Below are positions 11,913 through 24,141 of a stretch of DNA of 64,000 nucleotides, piece by piece; the first letter of the stretch is position 1, and the number at the start of each line of letters is the position of its first letter. The notes below the pieces were generated by a model. That model was not told where the DNA came from and made no database searches. It saw only the letters and a program-made list of their open reading frames with translations. A program made the translations under genes and the position numbers. Source of the stretch: Dendrophyllia cribrosa (lineage: Eukaryota > Cnidaria > Anthozoa > Scleractinia > Dendrophylliidae); NCBI GenBank assembly GCA_024195265.1, contig JAJLRJ010000005.1, forward strand, positions 32,701,536 to 32,765,535. Direction: 5' to 3'.

Positions 11913-14900
11913 AATCATCATCAGACCTTGGCTGAAAAAGCGCCAGAATACCGCGACGCAACTGCGACACGGGCTGCCAGCTGAAGTTTTTCGCCTTTAG
12001 TCAGTCTAGCTTGTTTGTTGAACACAGGGTTTTCATCATGTTTTAAATATTTAATATGAAAAGGACGACATTGCTTAGAAGAGTTAGCAAAGGATGCAAG
12101 CTACACTGGTTTCACTTAGGACACACTAAGGAAAATCAACCATCCCCTTGGTAAGAAATACGACAATGCTGATTTCTGTGATTCTGTGACCTATTTTGTT
12201 AATGAAACATTTTTCTCTAATACATTCATATTCTATTTTTTTTAATGTAACTTACTGCTAGGAATGTTTTTACTAAGTGATCAGTTAGTGAATCAGCCAA
12301 ATTTTCACATACATCCTATGTGAAAATATGGCTGAAAAAAACCTTTCTCTATTTTTGTTTTTGTGCTTATGGTTATTTTATCAGTAGAAATCAGAGTACT
12401 TTTAACATCATGCTTTTGCCAATCGCAAACGTTGGAAACTTTCTTGAGATTCTAAATGCCAGGGTGTTTTTTGTGTGTGGGTCAGCACCGTATTTCAGGT
12501 GTCCCTTTTAACCATGCAAAAGTACTGCTGAAGAGGTTTCATTTGAATGGTCACACCATAGGATTCCGTCCACAGACTCCAAAGTTAGAACTACACTACA
12601 TGTCTCCATAATTGACTCTGGGAGTGAAAGGGTTAACATTGAAGGTAATAAATGTTAGTTTACCTGCGTTTTCCATAGTTGCAAGAATCCTTTTTTCTTG
12701 TTGCTTCAGTTGAAGGGCTTCGTGCACGACACTTATAAACAAAGCCATCAGGAATATCCCCAGCACTGATGCAAACCCGACAAAGGCTCGAGCCAACACT
12801 TTTTTAGGAACAACGTCGCCAAACCCAAGCGTTGTCATAGTAACAACAAGCATCCACACTGTGTCCTGTTGACGGATCATATCGTTACTTTACACGATTT
12901 ACCCGGTGAACAAACAAATAAATATCGATCATGGCTTAAAGGGACACTGTCACGAGTTGACATGCGCCGGTTTTCGTCCGATCATCGAAGTTAAGCCCTG
13001 TCGGGCGAGGTTAGTACTTGGATGGGTGACCGCCTGGGAATACCTCTTGTCGTAGGCTCATCATTTTTTTGGTTCCGTCAAGGAGCCACTCGTCCTGAGG
13101 AGGGCAAACTGAAGCCAAAGTCATGAAAACATAGCATACCTTCGACGATATTCCAACGACAACAAATGGGCGACGAAGTCGCTGTCAGTGGAAGCTTCAT
13201 ACCCGGCATCGAATTTAGCCTGAAGCCACGACCTAAATATCCGATTTTCCAAATATATTCGTTTGTGGTTTCTAGACCACGCTATCTTATATTCTGCTTG
13301 ATCCTCGAACTTCCTCTTCCGTCCCGAATTGGTTCTTTTCCTTCCACCGCCGCCACTAGTCGACGCCATTTTGAAATAGACGGTTCAACTTGAAAAATTC
13401 AGGCTGAACTTTTCAAGTTTCGATTCGAAAAACTCGCGCATGCGCCCTCGACAGTGTCCCTTTAAAGATTATGTGATTTATTTTCAATATCAAGTTTGAA
13501 AGGAAAAGAGATATGCTGCTTTAAGCGCATGCGAGTTTGCAAGTTTTCGATGTGAAGTTTGTCGTTGTTGACTGCATTGATTCCTTCAATAAAAAAATGC
13601 ATCATGGGTATTTTGAATAAACATTACTTCCAGTTTTGGTCCGCTGACCAGATTTCATTTTCTGAACGTTTTTCGTAGCGAACGAACTTAAGATAACTTT
13701 ACGAGGTTGGCTTGGAAAAAACTTTAGAGGGTTTAGGCTTTCGAAGACGTGTAAAACACTCATGTTGAATTCAGAAAGAAATCCTTGAATGTTGCTACGA
13801 TTGTCCAAAATGCCCATGTTTGAAAGGGCTTATAGTACGAGCGTATAACATTTACAGTGATCCACATGAAAAATTAAAAATAACGCACCAGGAGGCTTAC
13901 AACAGGCAGCTGCTTACTACTGTCGACACTGCTGTCGAATTCCTGTTATTTTGTCTTTTATGGACAGTTTAACATGAACCACACGAATCTTGCTAACAAT
14001 TGTCTTCTTTTCAGAGATACAATCACAAAATCGTTTCTTAATCCGACGATAAATTATATCTCGTTGCTTGTTTAAGAAGACTCGCAACAAATGTTTTTTG
14101 TCTTCGAGTGCATGTTTTGAAGTTTATGCCAAATATGAATTCCCCTTTGTAAATAATGTAAAGTCGTTTTGCTCAAATCAAGCAGACACCTTGTAAGGAA
14201 ACTTTCAAATTTTGTAGTACTCACGTATCACTAGCTGTAGAGGAACGGTTTGAAGAAAAATTATAACAAAACGGACGGTTTTCAAGTAAATCAGAAATCA
14301 TTTTTTTATTTTGTTACGCATTTTTCTTCAATTTCTTAAAGAAAATTTAACTTACGATTTTCTCTTTTGGTTAAAACATTCTGTTGAAACTCTATGTATC
14401 AGCTTTACTTAAAACTGGCCATTTTCTCAAAACGGTGTTTCTAAACGACAGGTGTGAAACTGTAAATTTGCGATATCTTGAAGTGGGCATATAAAAAATT
14501 TCTCATTTGTTGAGAAAATTAGTTTTGAAAGACCACTCGCGGGAGTTGATTAAAAACCGACCTTCATTTGAAATACAGCGGAAGGTGTCTGCCATCTCGA
14601 AAATCCGTTGCCGTAATTAGAACAAATTTCAAATCAATCATGATAACATATATGCTTCCGTTTGAACACACTAATGATCTTTATTAAGAGAGATCGCGGT
14701 TTATTAAACGCGAAGAAAGAATCGGGTGATTGATTTCGAGGGGGAAGCTTAAGAGCATGTCGAGTGCTTGACAGAGTGAAGATAACAGCTTTAAAGTTCT
14801 TCCATTAAAATTACTATCGACAAACAATACGCTATGTAGCGTTTATTGAACCTTTTCCTCTTGAAAGTAACCTTTACTTTTTTAAATCGCCAAGTCATGA

Positions 14901-17900
14901 AATCTATCAGTTGAACAGTCGTTTTCGTGGTAGTCGTCCGCTCTTTTTTCGCCAGTGGGAAATTGTCTGGCTGGTAAAATTTCCACTTAGCACTGTTACA
15001 CATGTAAGAGATAATTATCCGGCGCTTAATAATTTATACTCCGATGGAAAACGATGCGTACTTTTCATGCGTACGTACTCATTGTAATAATGCTTGAAAG
15101 TTTCAAAAGATAAATGATCTTCTCTTTTGTTTTTCAGACAATTTTTCCCGACTTATCAACTGGCATTGTTGAGATCTGCCAAAACGAAACGAGGAGTGCA
15201 TCAGCTGCCCGGGAACACTTATTCACCTCCTTGTATGCTTTTTAGAAGCGAAATTGCTTTCAGTTCCCTTTTATTTGATGCTGGTAGATCATGTTAGGCA
15301 TTCATTAAAAAAGATATTTGGCCGTAGTTTCTCTGGCGCGTCAACTCTTTCAGAATTCATGCTAAGTTCAAGGCTTAGGTCGTTAGTTCACAGATTGATA
15401 ACTTGATACCAGTTAAATCTACCGAATATTAAGAAAACAAAATCAAGTTTCTATTGCATTTTTGTTCGGTTGACTGCAGAGCTAAACTTGATTTTTTTCT
15501 CAGAACATGTCGCGATGATGAACTAACATTTTTAGTGGAAATGTCCGCGTGGTTTCTTTGTAGATAAATCTAGGATATTGCTAAATCCATAATTGCTTTG
15601 CTCTCTAGATGAAACTTTATAATTGTGCTCGTTTTATAATGTCTTATAACAACAGGGAACACAGAAGTAACTGGTTTTTTTTTACGTTCGGTGCCCTAAG
15701 AGATCAATCGTTTATAACACCTCCACTGAGCTCCACTGCAATTACAATTTGAAAAATGTACCCCCCTCCTTTCATTTCTTCTAGTTTAGTAATAACTCAT
15801 TCATTTGATAAGTTATGGATAGCCTGGTGGTTGAATGGTTGAGAAGGTTCTGGGCACTTTTATTCAAATTCGAAATCTTGTACAGCGCCATAGTGTTCGC
15901 TTGGCACGAATTTGTAGAGTGACCGCTGATCGTTCAATCTTCTTCACGCCTGCCTCGCACCAGGTTGGTTCACCAGTGGCCATCTTCTCATTGAAATGAA
16001 TATTTATTTCAAATATACTTTATTGCGTCGACGAAGGAGACGCTTCCTAATCTTGTCGGCTACCGACACTTTTCTCGATTCGTTCCACCTACCAAATCTG
16101 CGCCATCTTGAAACGTCACAATAGTATCCCGCATGCTAAGCGCGTGTTTTGAACCAGAAACATGCCTGAAACGCGAATGCCATGTCACAACGAGGTACCT
16201 AAGGAGACGCACCTTAATCTGTGATTACTTCTAGTATAATATATATTTTTAACGCTTGTTTGTTTTTTAGATTGCCCATATTTTTCAGCATAAAGGATTC
16301 CGGTGTCTGTAATTAAAACTTCTAGATTGCAGAATTGTTATGACGTCAGACGAAAGCGATAAATCACAGGGAGACTCCGGCCGCCTGGTCATCGCACCCG
16401 AATCCACACGTTAGCTATTACGTTTCACGTTTGGAAACGCAAATTGTGTAAAAACTATATTTACTATAATTTGTTTGTAATATTTGTGTGACAATTTCAT
16501 ATGATTAACAATGTATTTACATTTCAGCCTTTTAGCATGTTATCTGTGTCAGCAAGAGAGATTATTTTCTCTTGGTGTCAGTTGCGCCTGTAGAAAATAG
16601 GCGGTGTAGCAATTAGTGGAAATTAGCTACCACATTAGGTTGTTTGACGCCAGAGAAACAAAGCTTCCTTAACTTGTTTTAAACTGTCGGTGTTCGTTTA
16701 GAGTCAAATGAAGCGTAATGGGCACGGTGTTGCTTGTCTTGTATATTATTCTGATATTGAGTTATTAAACAAGTTATTAATATTTTATACGGGTTATTTG
16801 CTTCAACAATTTGCATATCGTTATGTTAAAATTTACAGAATGAAGTTTTATGTTTTGATGTACTTCCTCACTATTTTACTAGAACCTAGACGGCAATGTT
16901 ATCAGCTAAGTTGAAAGACTTGAAAAGTATTCTTTGCTCGCCGTACGTGTTTTCGTTATCTGCAACATATTTTAAATTCCATCTCATATTTTTTTTTCAC
17001 ACTCGAGAAATTTCAGTTCTTCGGCTGATATAGAAAACACAGAAATGATTCTTCAAGGTTTTTTTTAAGGCAGTAATATATCCTCCTTCACTGAGATAGT
17101 TTAAAGACCATTTTATTGCCATGTGCTTTATATATCAACATGCACATCTTGATAGGTATTAGGCCGCTCAACCCACGATTTTAGATTGGTCAGATTGCGA
17201 AATTGTTATGACGTCAGAAAAGAAGATAAGCGAGACGGGATAGCCATAGTTTCACGTTTGTAGAAACTTTGTACCAAAATATTACACATTGTTTGAAATA
17301 TTTTTTGACGAAAATGTGTCAGTTTTTAAATGAATAACTAATTATTTTACTCGTCACTTTTATGCTCGGTTTTCTGTGCATTATTTGCGTTTATGTGGGA
17401 TCGCTTATAAATCAGCCCTTTTAGCCTAAATACTGTTATCTGTGTCGAGTTAAGCCCGTAGAAAACAAGCGGTGCATGTAGCAATTAGTGGAAATTAGCT
17501 ACCACATAAGGTTGTTTGACGCCAGAGAAACAAAACTTCATTAACTTGTTTTAATGTCGGTGTTCACTTAAGAAACAAAAAACAGAAACCTACTGGGGCA
17601 CACAATGGTTAATGAAAACGTTTATTATTTTGTACAGTTAAATTCTGTCGGTAATTTGCTGTCGTTAAGTAAAATTAACTGAATGGTGCGCTATTCTTTG
17701 AAGTAATTCCCTGCTGGTTCGTAAGCTCAAAAAGTGCTCTTTGCTCACCGCGGTTACGTTATCTGCAACATATTTCATATTCCATTTTAGTCAGTCTATT
17801 CAGGTGCAATTAATTCACAACAATATAAATAGCTTTTTGCGCTGAATGACTATAGTTGAGACTAGTTCCTTGTGTAATTCGAAATTTTAAAAAGCATCGA

Positions 17901-20434
17901 TCACTTTCACAGGTGAAAGAGGCAACAGTTTGAGTCCATTCAAATCTTACTCTTTATCACCGTTCAGGCATTGTTTGTAACAAAAGATCAAGCAAACAAT
18001 AAAAGCTTTTAGAGCGAGTGATTTTTGTTTCTTTAATCTTCTACTCCTGTCAATTTTCTGAAGTGTCTTTCACAACGCATGATATCAATTATCTTTCTCG
18101 TTGTTAACCAAAACTGCGAGAAAAGAGTAAATTCGACCATTTATTGAGCCATTTTTCACTGCATCTCAAAACTACAGAGTGGGGCTTATCTGACTCTGAT
18201 AAGCTGAATTGAAGCGACAATTTAACAACCTTTCTGAATCTTACTTTAGTATTACCGGGGTAACGCTAAAATTACATCCGAAAAAAAAAGGCAGTAAAAT
18301 GGAAGGAGAATGAAATGGAGAGAAATTTAATCATTATTTTCATTTAGCCTGGTCATTTTCATGTAAGCATACTTAGCTTTTTTCTCGTCACTGACAAGAT
18401 TGTGTGACTTTTTTAAGAATAAAAAAGCAGATATTATGTCGACGTTGTTTGCTTTCGACAGCTATGTAAAGAAACGTTTCTCGGACTTTTTTCTAGTCTT
18501 TTTTTTAATAATGTAAAATTTAAACGCTTTTTGTGATTGAAACAATCGCGCGATAGAATTTTGCGGTAGCTAAATTACACGCGCGTTCTTGACCCATTTA
18601 TAAAAACGACCTATAACCAGTTTTAACCCCAGGCGGGTAAGTTTGCTTCTGTTAATATTTTGACGGACTGATCAAAAGCATAAAATTTGGTTAGGTCGTC
18701 AGAAAGCGTTTCGCGATAACCCGGCAGTCACGAATGTCATTGTAAACCCGAACGAAAAAACAACAACAAAAACAAACACTACTTTGTTATGACCAAAAAT
18801 CCGAAATTTTTCGTTCTTCATATGTGGGACGGTTAATTTACGTAAAAAGTAACTCGAAGTAGCACAAAAAGCTTATTAGTATTACTGAATAGAGGTCGGC
18901 TCATGAAGTGCTATTCAATTTTTAATCACTTTTGCCCCAGCTGTGGTAGATGCTTTATGATTTCTGAGATAAAACATTTTCAATTTCCAAAACCACGAAA
19001 TCACGGTTTATACAAGACGAAAATAACGCAAATTAGGCATTCTATACCGACAATTCTCTATACAAATTCAGCGACATCGACGTTTCACTTCACCGATTCA
19101 GTTGTATTTAATATTAAAAAGCTCAGTAAGTAACTACGAGAGTGCAATTTACATTCGTGAATAGAACCGAGTCAAAAGCGTTGAAATTGAAACCATTATA
19201 TTCTCAAAACAAACACTTGCCTCTGAAACAACACTCTTTTTGCATGTAAAGAACTGATTAAAGAAAATCGTCCTCAAAGATAAATAAAAAGATGAAACGT
19301 AAACTAATTATCGATTCAAAAATCTGCATTCAACCGAGAACTATTATAAAACCAGACACGAAAAGCGATCGAGGCGACTTAAAGGCTATTATATAAGCAA
19401 AATTGACCGGCGCACGTAGTTTGTCCTTCGACCACGTTAACAATTCTTATATGACATGTAGATATGTGGAGTTATTTCTTAGTAAGGCTAAATAAGTAAA
19501 ATAGTATTTTTATATAGAATGACCAGTTTTATATACTCACCAAATAACTGTTGTGAGTCCTCTCAATCACATAGACTAAATATCCTCCCAAGAAGATGTT
19601 AAGCAAGTAAAATGTAAATATTAGTCTAAAAGGAAACTTGAGGAAATAAGCCTTCACCAGAAAGATCGAGGAAATCTCTGTTTGCGTTACAGAAGCGAAC
19701 AATGCCGTAGCTTGATTGTCTACAAACATGTTGTGTTCTCTCATATACTTGGCGATCAGATATAACCTTAGAAACACCAAGAGTTGAAGTTCATAAGGCA
19801 CACCATGGTAGTCTAACAGTGGAGGGACATGAAACAGACAAATCGCTACCTCTACGAGACAGCTCGGAAACAGTGAGGTCATTACAAACTTTTCTGAGTG
19901 GTGATAAATATTCCTCACAACTAAGTATTTTAGCTCGTTCACGTTCATACGATAAATTGTTATGGATGTCAATAGGGATAAAAACGACAAGGTGGACTTC
20001 ACTACCACAGCTGCAAGTCTGTATGGATTACTAAGAATCACATGCAAATTATTCGCTGACAGATCTTCGCTCGTGTCTGTACCTCGGATTGTAAGTTCAA
20101 TGTCTACAAGAGCTAAAACAACCGCCAGAATACCCATCACACACGCTGCACTCGACAACATCTTTGTTCTCCGCTTGTAATACTTCTTAGTTGTATCCGT
20201 ATCCCTAAATGATTGTATTGTTTGATTAAACTTGTCAAGTTTACTGGTAGATGGTTTTCGAACTGTACTTCTCTTTCGTCTTGAGGCCTTTTCAGTGTAG
20301 TTTGTTGTAGGATTTCCCGGTTGTACAGCGCAGTTGGTCCGACGGTGACTGTCCATGTCTGTGGTTTGAAACGTGATGTCTCTTAATTCTATCTTATCTC
20401 TCGCTGCTTGCGCATGTTCTGCGGAGAAATCCAT
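9596..20434 (-). CDS. SK/IK-type calcium-activated potassium channel-like protein
   Basis: Five exons on the minus strand give a complete 640-residue protein: 20434-19541, 12865-12664, 11526-11332, 10599-10427 and 10054-9596. All junctions have GT/AG and keep phase. The start ATG is followed by an Arg/Lys-rich N-terminus of about 90 residues. S1 is about 92-114, S2 140-162, S3 184-205, S4 214-232 with the SK-like signature FLRLYLIAKYM, S5 268-291, pore 300-315 and S6 321-345. The selectivity filter is TLGFGD (residues 310-315), with Phe where SK channels usually have Tyr. After S6 a basic amphipathic region (KKKYLAASCIQSTWRLHHF) aligns with the calmodulin-binding segment of the KCNN family. 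A late coiled-coil stretch (MESLENALDQIYRKMK) resembles the SK C-terminal helix. The product should be a plasma-membrane tetramer opened by Ca2+/calmodulin, although the calmodulin region is diverged and Ca2+ gating is an inference. The last exon's Ser-rich end is the least certain part. Confidence 0.88.
10141..10300 (-). mobile_element. diverged fragment of the TCAATTGA-ended MITE family
   Basis: Reverse-oriented motifs of the element at 26370-26654 are visible: GGTTTTCAATT at the end, GTCGTAAAACC, ACAATCCAATGAACCAATCA and CGCGGGAAAACGCGTGCGAG. The other terminus is lost. It lies between exons 4 and 5 of the channel gene (intron 10055-10426). Confidence 0.6.
10819..11000. repeat. dispersed repeat, copy 2 (first copy at 2208-2385)
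   Basis: It carries the same ordered motifs as 2208-2385 (CTCTCTAAG..GGACACC, ACCAGCCAACCA, GTCTGCCTTAG, ACTGTATTCT). It lies in the intron between exons 3 and 4 of the channel gene. Confidence 0.55.
11788..11926. repeat. (ATC)n microsatellite
   Basis: About 45 trinucleotide units with a short interruption near 11853-11880. It yields poly-His or poly-Asp open frames on the two strands, which are artefacts. It lies in the channel gene's second intron. Confidence 0.95.
12950..13060 (+). rRNA. 5S rRNA-like sequence inside a transposon (probable pseudogene)
   Basis: From about GCGCCGG to GTAGGCTC the sequence follows eukaryotic 5S rRNA, including GAAGTTAAGCC, the GTCGGGC..GGTTAGTACTTGG internal control region and GATGGGTGACCGCCTGGGAA. 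A run of seven T at 13064-13070 would terminate RNA polymerase III. The first dozen bases are replaced by the transposon's inverted repeat, and stem partners near the 3' end (CCTCTTGTCG) look altered, so a functional ribosomal RNA is unlikely. A Pol III-transcribed element promoter is possible. Confidence 0.8.
13121..13369 (-). CDS. 82-codon open frame in the TTAA element, possible transposase first exon
   Basis: It starts with a strong-context ATG (AAAATGGCG), then a Gly-rich and basic region (GRKRTNSGRKRKFEDQ), then IAWSRNHKRIYLENRIF. A good donor (GAAG|GTATGC) near its end suggests a first exon whose partners are deleted. I cannot name the family. The position just inside the right terminal repeat fits a transposase remnant. 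Confidence 0.4.
   Translation of the reverse strand: MASTSGGGGRKRTNSGRKRKFEDQAEYKIAWSRNHKRIYLENRIFRSWLQAKFDAGYEASTDSDFVAHLLSLEYRRRYAMFS
16318..16985. repeat. intronic duplicated block, copy A
   Basis: Shares with 17178-17790, in the same order, TTGTTATGACGTCAGA, a GTTTCACGTTTG motif, TTATCTGTGTC, GCAATTAGTGGAAATTAGCT, GGTTGTTTGACGCCAGAGAA, TGTCGGTGTTC and TTATCTGCAACATATTT. The intervening sequence has diverged. The offset is about 860 bases. Confidence 0.75.
17178..17790. repeat. intronic duplicated block, copy B
   Basis: Second copy of the block at 16318-16985, same orientation. The 60-base core around GTGGAAATTAGCTACCACAT is far better kept than the rest. Confidence 0.75.
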
Positions 20435-23433
20435 TGGGAATCGGTTAGAATATTAATTTATCCCACAAGAGCTGGAGGACGGCATTAAATCCTCATTAAA
20501 TACATGAACGCGCGAGAAAATTTGATCCAGCGGTATTCTTTTTTACGCGATCGTGACTTCACGAAGAATAACGCAGCGGTGTACGTGTTTTCATTTAAGA
20601 TGGCCAATAGAGTGGCCCTTGTCGCAGTATTTTCTTATCGAGAAGATCAAAGCCACAATTCTATTAGATAAAGTCAAACCCTGCCGGGTCGTCAAAGATC
20701 AGCTGCTAGTGACCTCTCGATCGGTTAAAAGTAATAATCGCTCCGTGAAAGCAATTAAAACCCACTCCACTGACATTTGTATTCCAGAGGTTTCTTTAGC
20801 AAAGACGCAAAAAAAAAAAAAAAATAACAAATACAAAATTAATCTTAGAAAAAAATACAATCGAACAAACAGATGGGCTGAGGCTTATTTTGTTTCCTCA
20901 ATTAGTTTTCTTTTCACACTGTCGCCGTATGACAATTATTACATGCATCAAACTAGTTTCACAGCGCAGCATCATAGACAAAAACCGCAGGAAAATAAAA
21001 AAAAATAAAATAAAAAATCACGTTCTTACAAAGAAGCTACAAAACGTCCCGCACAGAAAAAAAAAGTTGGTTGCTTTAATACATAAACTCGTAGAGGTAG
21101 TTTCAATATGTCTTTTACTAATGGCCCCTCATTTAGTGTTCTTCCGTTTCTAGTCTTGCAAAGTTATATCTCGCATGTTCCAGAATTGTGGGAAGACATT
21201 ACGAAACACCAACTGTGCACTGGTAAAGAGAATGTGACACAGGCTCGTTTTAAAAATTTTAAAGAAGGGAAGAAAGAAAATGATTTTTGGAACACCAACA
21301 GACAGTTCATACTCACGCAAGAGCACCCCAGGTTGCTAGTGGACTATCTTTGTGTCCATCTACTAATTTTTAACTTCGAATTCTAATGTTTAAACTAAAC
21401 TACATTAAATCTTCAATATTTCTTATTTTTCTCAATTTTAGAAATTATTTGAGAAAAACTATTTCCTCTCATACCCAAAATTCACCCAAAAAGTTACTAA
21501 ACACCCTATAACATAGATTCATGAGATGAGCTACGCGGTATTGGATTGCTTGAAATGTGAGCGAGATATTTCCATTAAATCCATGTTAAGTTGCGGAAAA
21601 ATGGCTTTCAGGCGAACCCCCGCCTAACTGCGCGGATGTGTTTCTAATACTACCGTAGGCAAAATACCGAAAGTAACGCCCCACCCCTCTACCCGACAGA
21701 GGCAGCTTACAAATACAACTTGGCAGTGAATCAGAAGATAGTAGTTTAAAGTCTCCCATTCCTGTCTTCATGAACATGTCATAAAATAACTTGGCGGAAA
21801 AACGTATGACAGCTGATAATGAAACGTGGAACATGTTAGCCTCGCGGCCTCCCGCGGCCTATTTATAGTGAAATCGCCTAAACAACTTCAGGCTATCGAC
21901 TGTATATAGTCGTTTAAACGTTTTTTGACCATCCGAAAGGAGCGTACCCTTTGGCCGGCCCCCGTTGCTTCTAAGGTATAAATTTCTTTCACTTCCGTTG
22001 GTAAGTTCATTTTTTTTTCATGAGCTGCTGAGCCCCAAATGTTACTGGGTACGTAGGTAATTGTAGAAGACTGTAGAAGCGACATAAGAATCCGCATCTC
22101 AGAGCGGAATGCGCAATAAATTATTTACGACATGTTTACTAAAATTGCAGTAGGTTATTTCAAAACAAGTCGGAATTTTTTTCGCGTATTTTCCGCGAGT
22201 TCATGCCTATACAAACCACTCATTACTATAACTAGACATTTCTAGTTTTTAATATTGCGGAGGCAAAAATTTGAATCCAAGCAAAGAAAGAGTATTTTGA
22301 TCGAAATTGAAAAAAAAAACACTGGCCCACCTACCTTGAATACACTCGGCTTTGCTCATTTTGGCGATAAGTTTGGTTCCTACCCTCAGTATCCAAGCGA
22401 TTTTTTGTCGGTTATCAGTAAAAATTGAAATCACTTAGTAATGATGCACGTCTTAAATGAATAATCATCTATGTCAAAAACGGTGTTTAGCGTTTGCTTG
22501 CTTCTAATTAAGATCAGTTCCTTCAAGTAGCCGTAGTTGGCCCGTTTGAAATTTGAATGCAATTCAGTGTTATATATTGAAACACCTGGTAGGGATTCAA
22601 GTCAGGCGCATTCAAGATAATTTCTGAATGGTGGAGCGCCAATTTATTCATACAAAATATTTTATTACGTGTTTTGCTTAACTTTCGTAAGCGGTGCCAA
22701 TTTTAAAATGAAGCACGGTCACAGCTAATTACGCTTCGCTCAACTTCGCCAATATTACTGTGAGTATACAAATGGTAATCAGATGGGTAATCAAGATACG
22801 TCATTACTAAGTCCATTACTGACAAAATGTAGGACAACATTTACCAAAAGTTATATCAGAAGTATTTATACTTAAGCAATATCTTGGTTTGATGAGATTT
22901 TTGCAGAAAATTGTATGTTGATAGGACGCTCTAGGCAACCATGTTTCAAAACTGGAAGTCGCCTAATATTGCATTTCACAGCCAAAAGATGTAAAATGAA
23001 TGAGATGCCATCCCTTTTAATAGCGGAACTTCGCGTCTAAGAAAGAAAGAAGACGAATATGAATCTGAGGCAAATTGTTGAATCTCAAGGCTGGCGATGC
23101 TAAAATCAGTTATTATATGACTGATTGTAAAGTTACTAGCACATATTAAAGTGAAATAACGTTTAAAATAATTTTATGGTTGGCATGACGAAAAGGATGA
23201 ACACGAAAGAAATTAGCTTCTTACCTGGATACGAGATGAAAACTTCACTGCTTTTACATAAGCAAAGCAGTAGGTTAATGAGTTTTTGGAACGAAATGAT
23301 TTAAACTGAACGCGTTTACATGATACCGCGCGCGGTTTAAGTTTTCGTACTGGTATGAGAATTCTTGGTCCAGTACAGCTTCCAAAATGACCTCGTTCCC
23401 GTATGACTCGCACTGGTATGCGATTTGGTCGGG
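20435..23433. other. 5' flank of the channel gene; no gene seen
   Basis: AT-rich sequence with A-runs near 20810 and 21000. Short frames here (for example 20553-21008 and 21108-21386 on the plus strand) are compositionally biased and match nothing I know. The channel promoter should be within the first few hundred bases, but I can point to no element. Confidence 0.5.
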
Positions 23434-23588
23434 CAGTCTCTTATTTTTCTTTTAGTTGGTCAAGCGAGCGAGCCATCTACGAGCGGCGAGCGGCGAAGCA
23501 ACGAGCCGCGAGGAACGAGGGCGCAAGCCCCAAGAAAAGTACGCGCACGCGCGCTCGCTCCACTAACTAAAACAAAAATAAGAGACTG
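23434..23588. mobile_element. foldback element with CAGTCTCTTATTTTT ends
   Basis: CAGTCTCTTATTTTT at the left is repeated inverted at the right end (AAAAATAAGAGACTG), and TTTAGTTGG pairs with CCACTAACTAAA. The 155-bp body is GC-rich, made of GAGCGGCGAGCG-like motifs. It lies just upstream of the Penelope remnant and appears inserted there. Confidence 0.85.
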
Positions 23589-23727
23589 TTCGCAATCTAG
23601 GTATCATGACAAAAATAAACACATAACCACATACAACAAAGAACTAGAATGAACTCTTACAAGTACATCGCAGACCACCCTCTTAAACACCTGGAATTTT
23701 CCGTTGTAACAGAAATCGGTGTAAAAC

Positions 23728-24141
23728 ATGTCCTTTTATCAAAGAAGGAACCACGTTTTACACCTCAAGTTCTTCTCTACAGGTGAAAAACGACAAATAC
23801 GACATCGCATCTGCTGCACATCCACTTACGTCATCTATATGATCCAATGCGCCAAATGCCATACACAATACATCGGTGAGACAAAACGACAAGTCAGCGA
23901 CCGATTTGGGGAACACGGACGCGCAGTTGAGAAAGCCTTGCAGAAAGAACATCAGGATCAACCTACTGCCGTGTCAGATCACTTTGCTCTCACCGGACAC
24001 TCCATTACCGACCTCCAAATCATCCCATTAGAACTCATTAATTATAATAGAGACATGATCCGTAAAGCGAGAGAATCATATTTAATCACTATAGCCAATA
24101 CACTCGAACCTAATGGAATGAACAGACGCGACGAAATTTAA
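23728..24141 (+). CDS. GIY-YIG endonuclease domain of a Penelope-like retroelement (remnant)
   Basis: The 137-codon frame encodes the C-terminal endonuclease of a Penelope-like element: CAKCHTQYIGETKRQ holds the C-x2-C zinc ligands and the GIY-YIG second motif (YIG), followed by RFGEHGRAV with the Arg and Glu/His expected of the fold, a late SDHFALTGHS motif and the terminal EPNGMNRRDE. The reverse transcriptase expected upstream is absent; a foldback element sits there instead. Its ATG is an arbitrary in-frame Met within the truncated ORF. The element can no longer move by itself. Confidence 0.85.
   Translation: MSFYQRRNHVLHLKFFSTGEKRQIRHRICCTSTYVIYMIQCAKCHTQYIGETKRQVSDRFGEHGRAVEKALQKEHQDQPTAVSDHFALTGHSITDLQIIPLELINYNRDMIRKARESYLITIANTLEPNGMNRRDEI

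Larger units (their letters stand above)
12940..13461. mobile_element. TTAA-flanked DNA element carrying a 5S rRNA copy
   Basis: TTAA at 12936-12939 and 13462-13465 flank a 522-bp segment whose ends are inverted repeats AGGGACACTGTC. TTAA target sites are typical of piggyBac and Kolobok transposons. The left half is a 5S rRNA-like sequence with a T-run terminator. The right half holds a minus-strand open frame of 82 codons beginning near the right end. It looks like an internally deleted, non-autonomous element in the first intron of the channel gene. Confidence 0.8.
13466..19540. other. rest of intron 1 of the channel gene
   Basis: No coding exon is needed: exon 1 (ending HNSYL) joins exon 2 (DTVWMLVVT) in phase and aligns without a gap to SK channels. 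The stretch is AT-rich. The only structure I see is a diverged direct duplication at about 16318-16985 and 17178-17790. Confidence 0.6.

Noticed and set aside
11691..11984. Poly-His and poly-Asp open frames
   Set aside because: They are translations of an (ATC)n microsatellite inside a channel intron.
15815..15890. tRNA/SINE-like stretch with GGTGGTTGAATGGTTGAG and TTCAAATTCGAAATC
   Set aside because: Box sequences are too weak to support a tRNA gene or a SINE call.
23213..23413. 66-codon minus-strand frame ending at a donor-like CCAG|GTAAGA
   Set aside because: It has no domain and no partner exon; the ACTGGTATG..AGTACGAAAAC motifs look like dispersed repeat.
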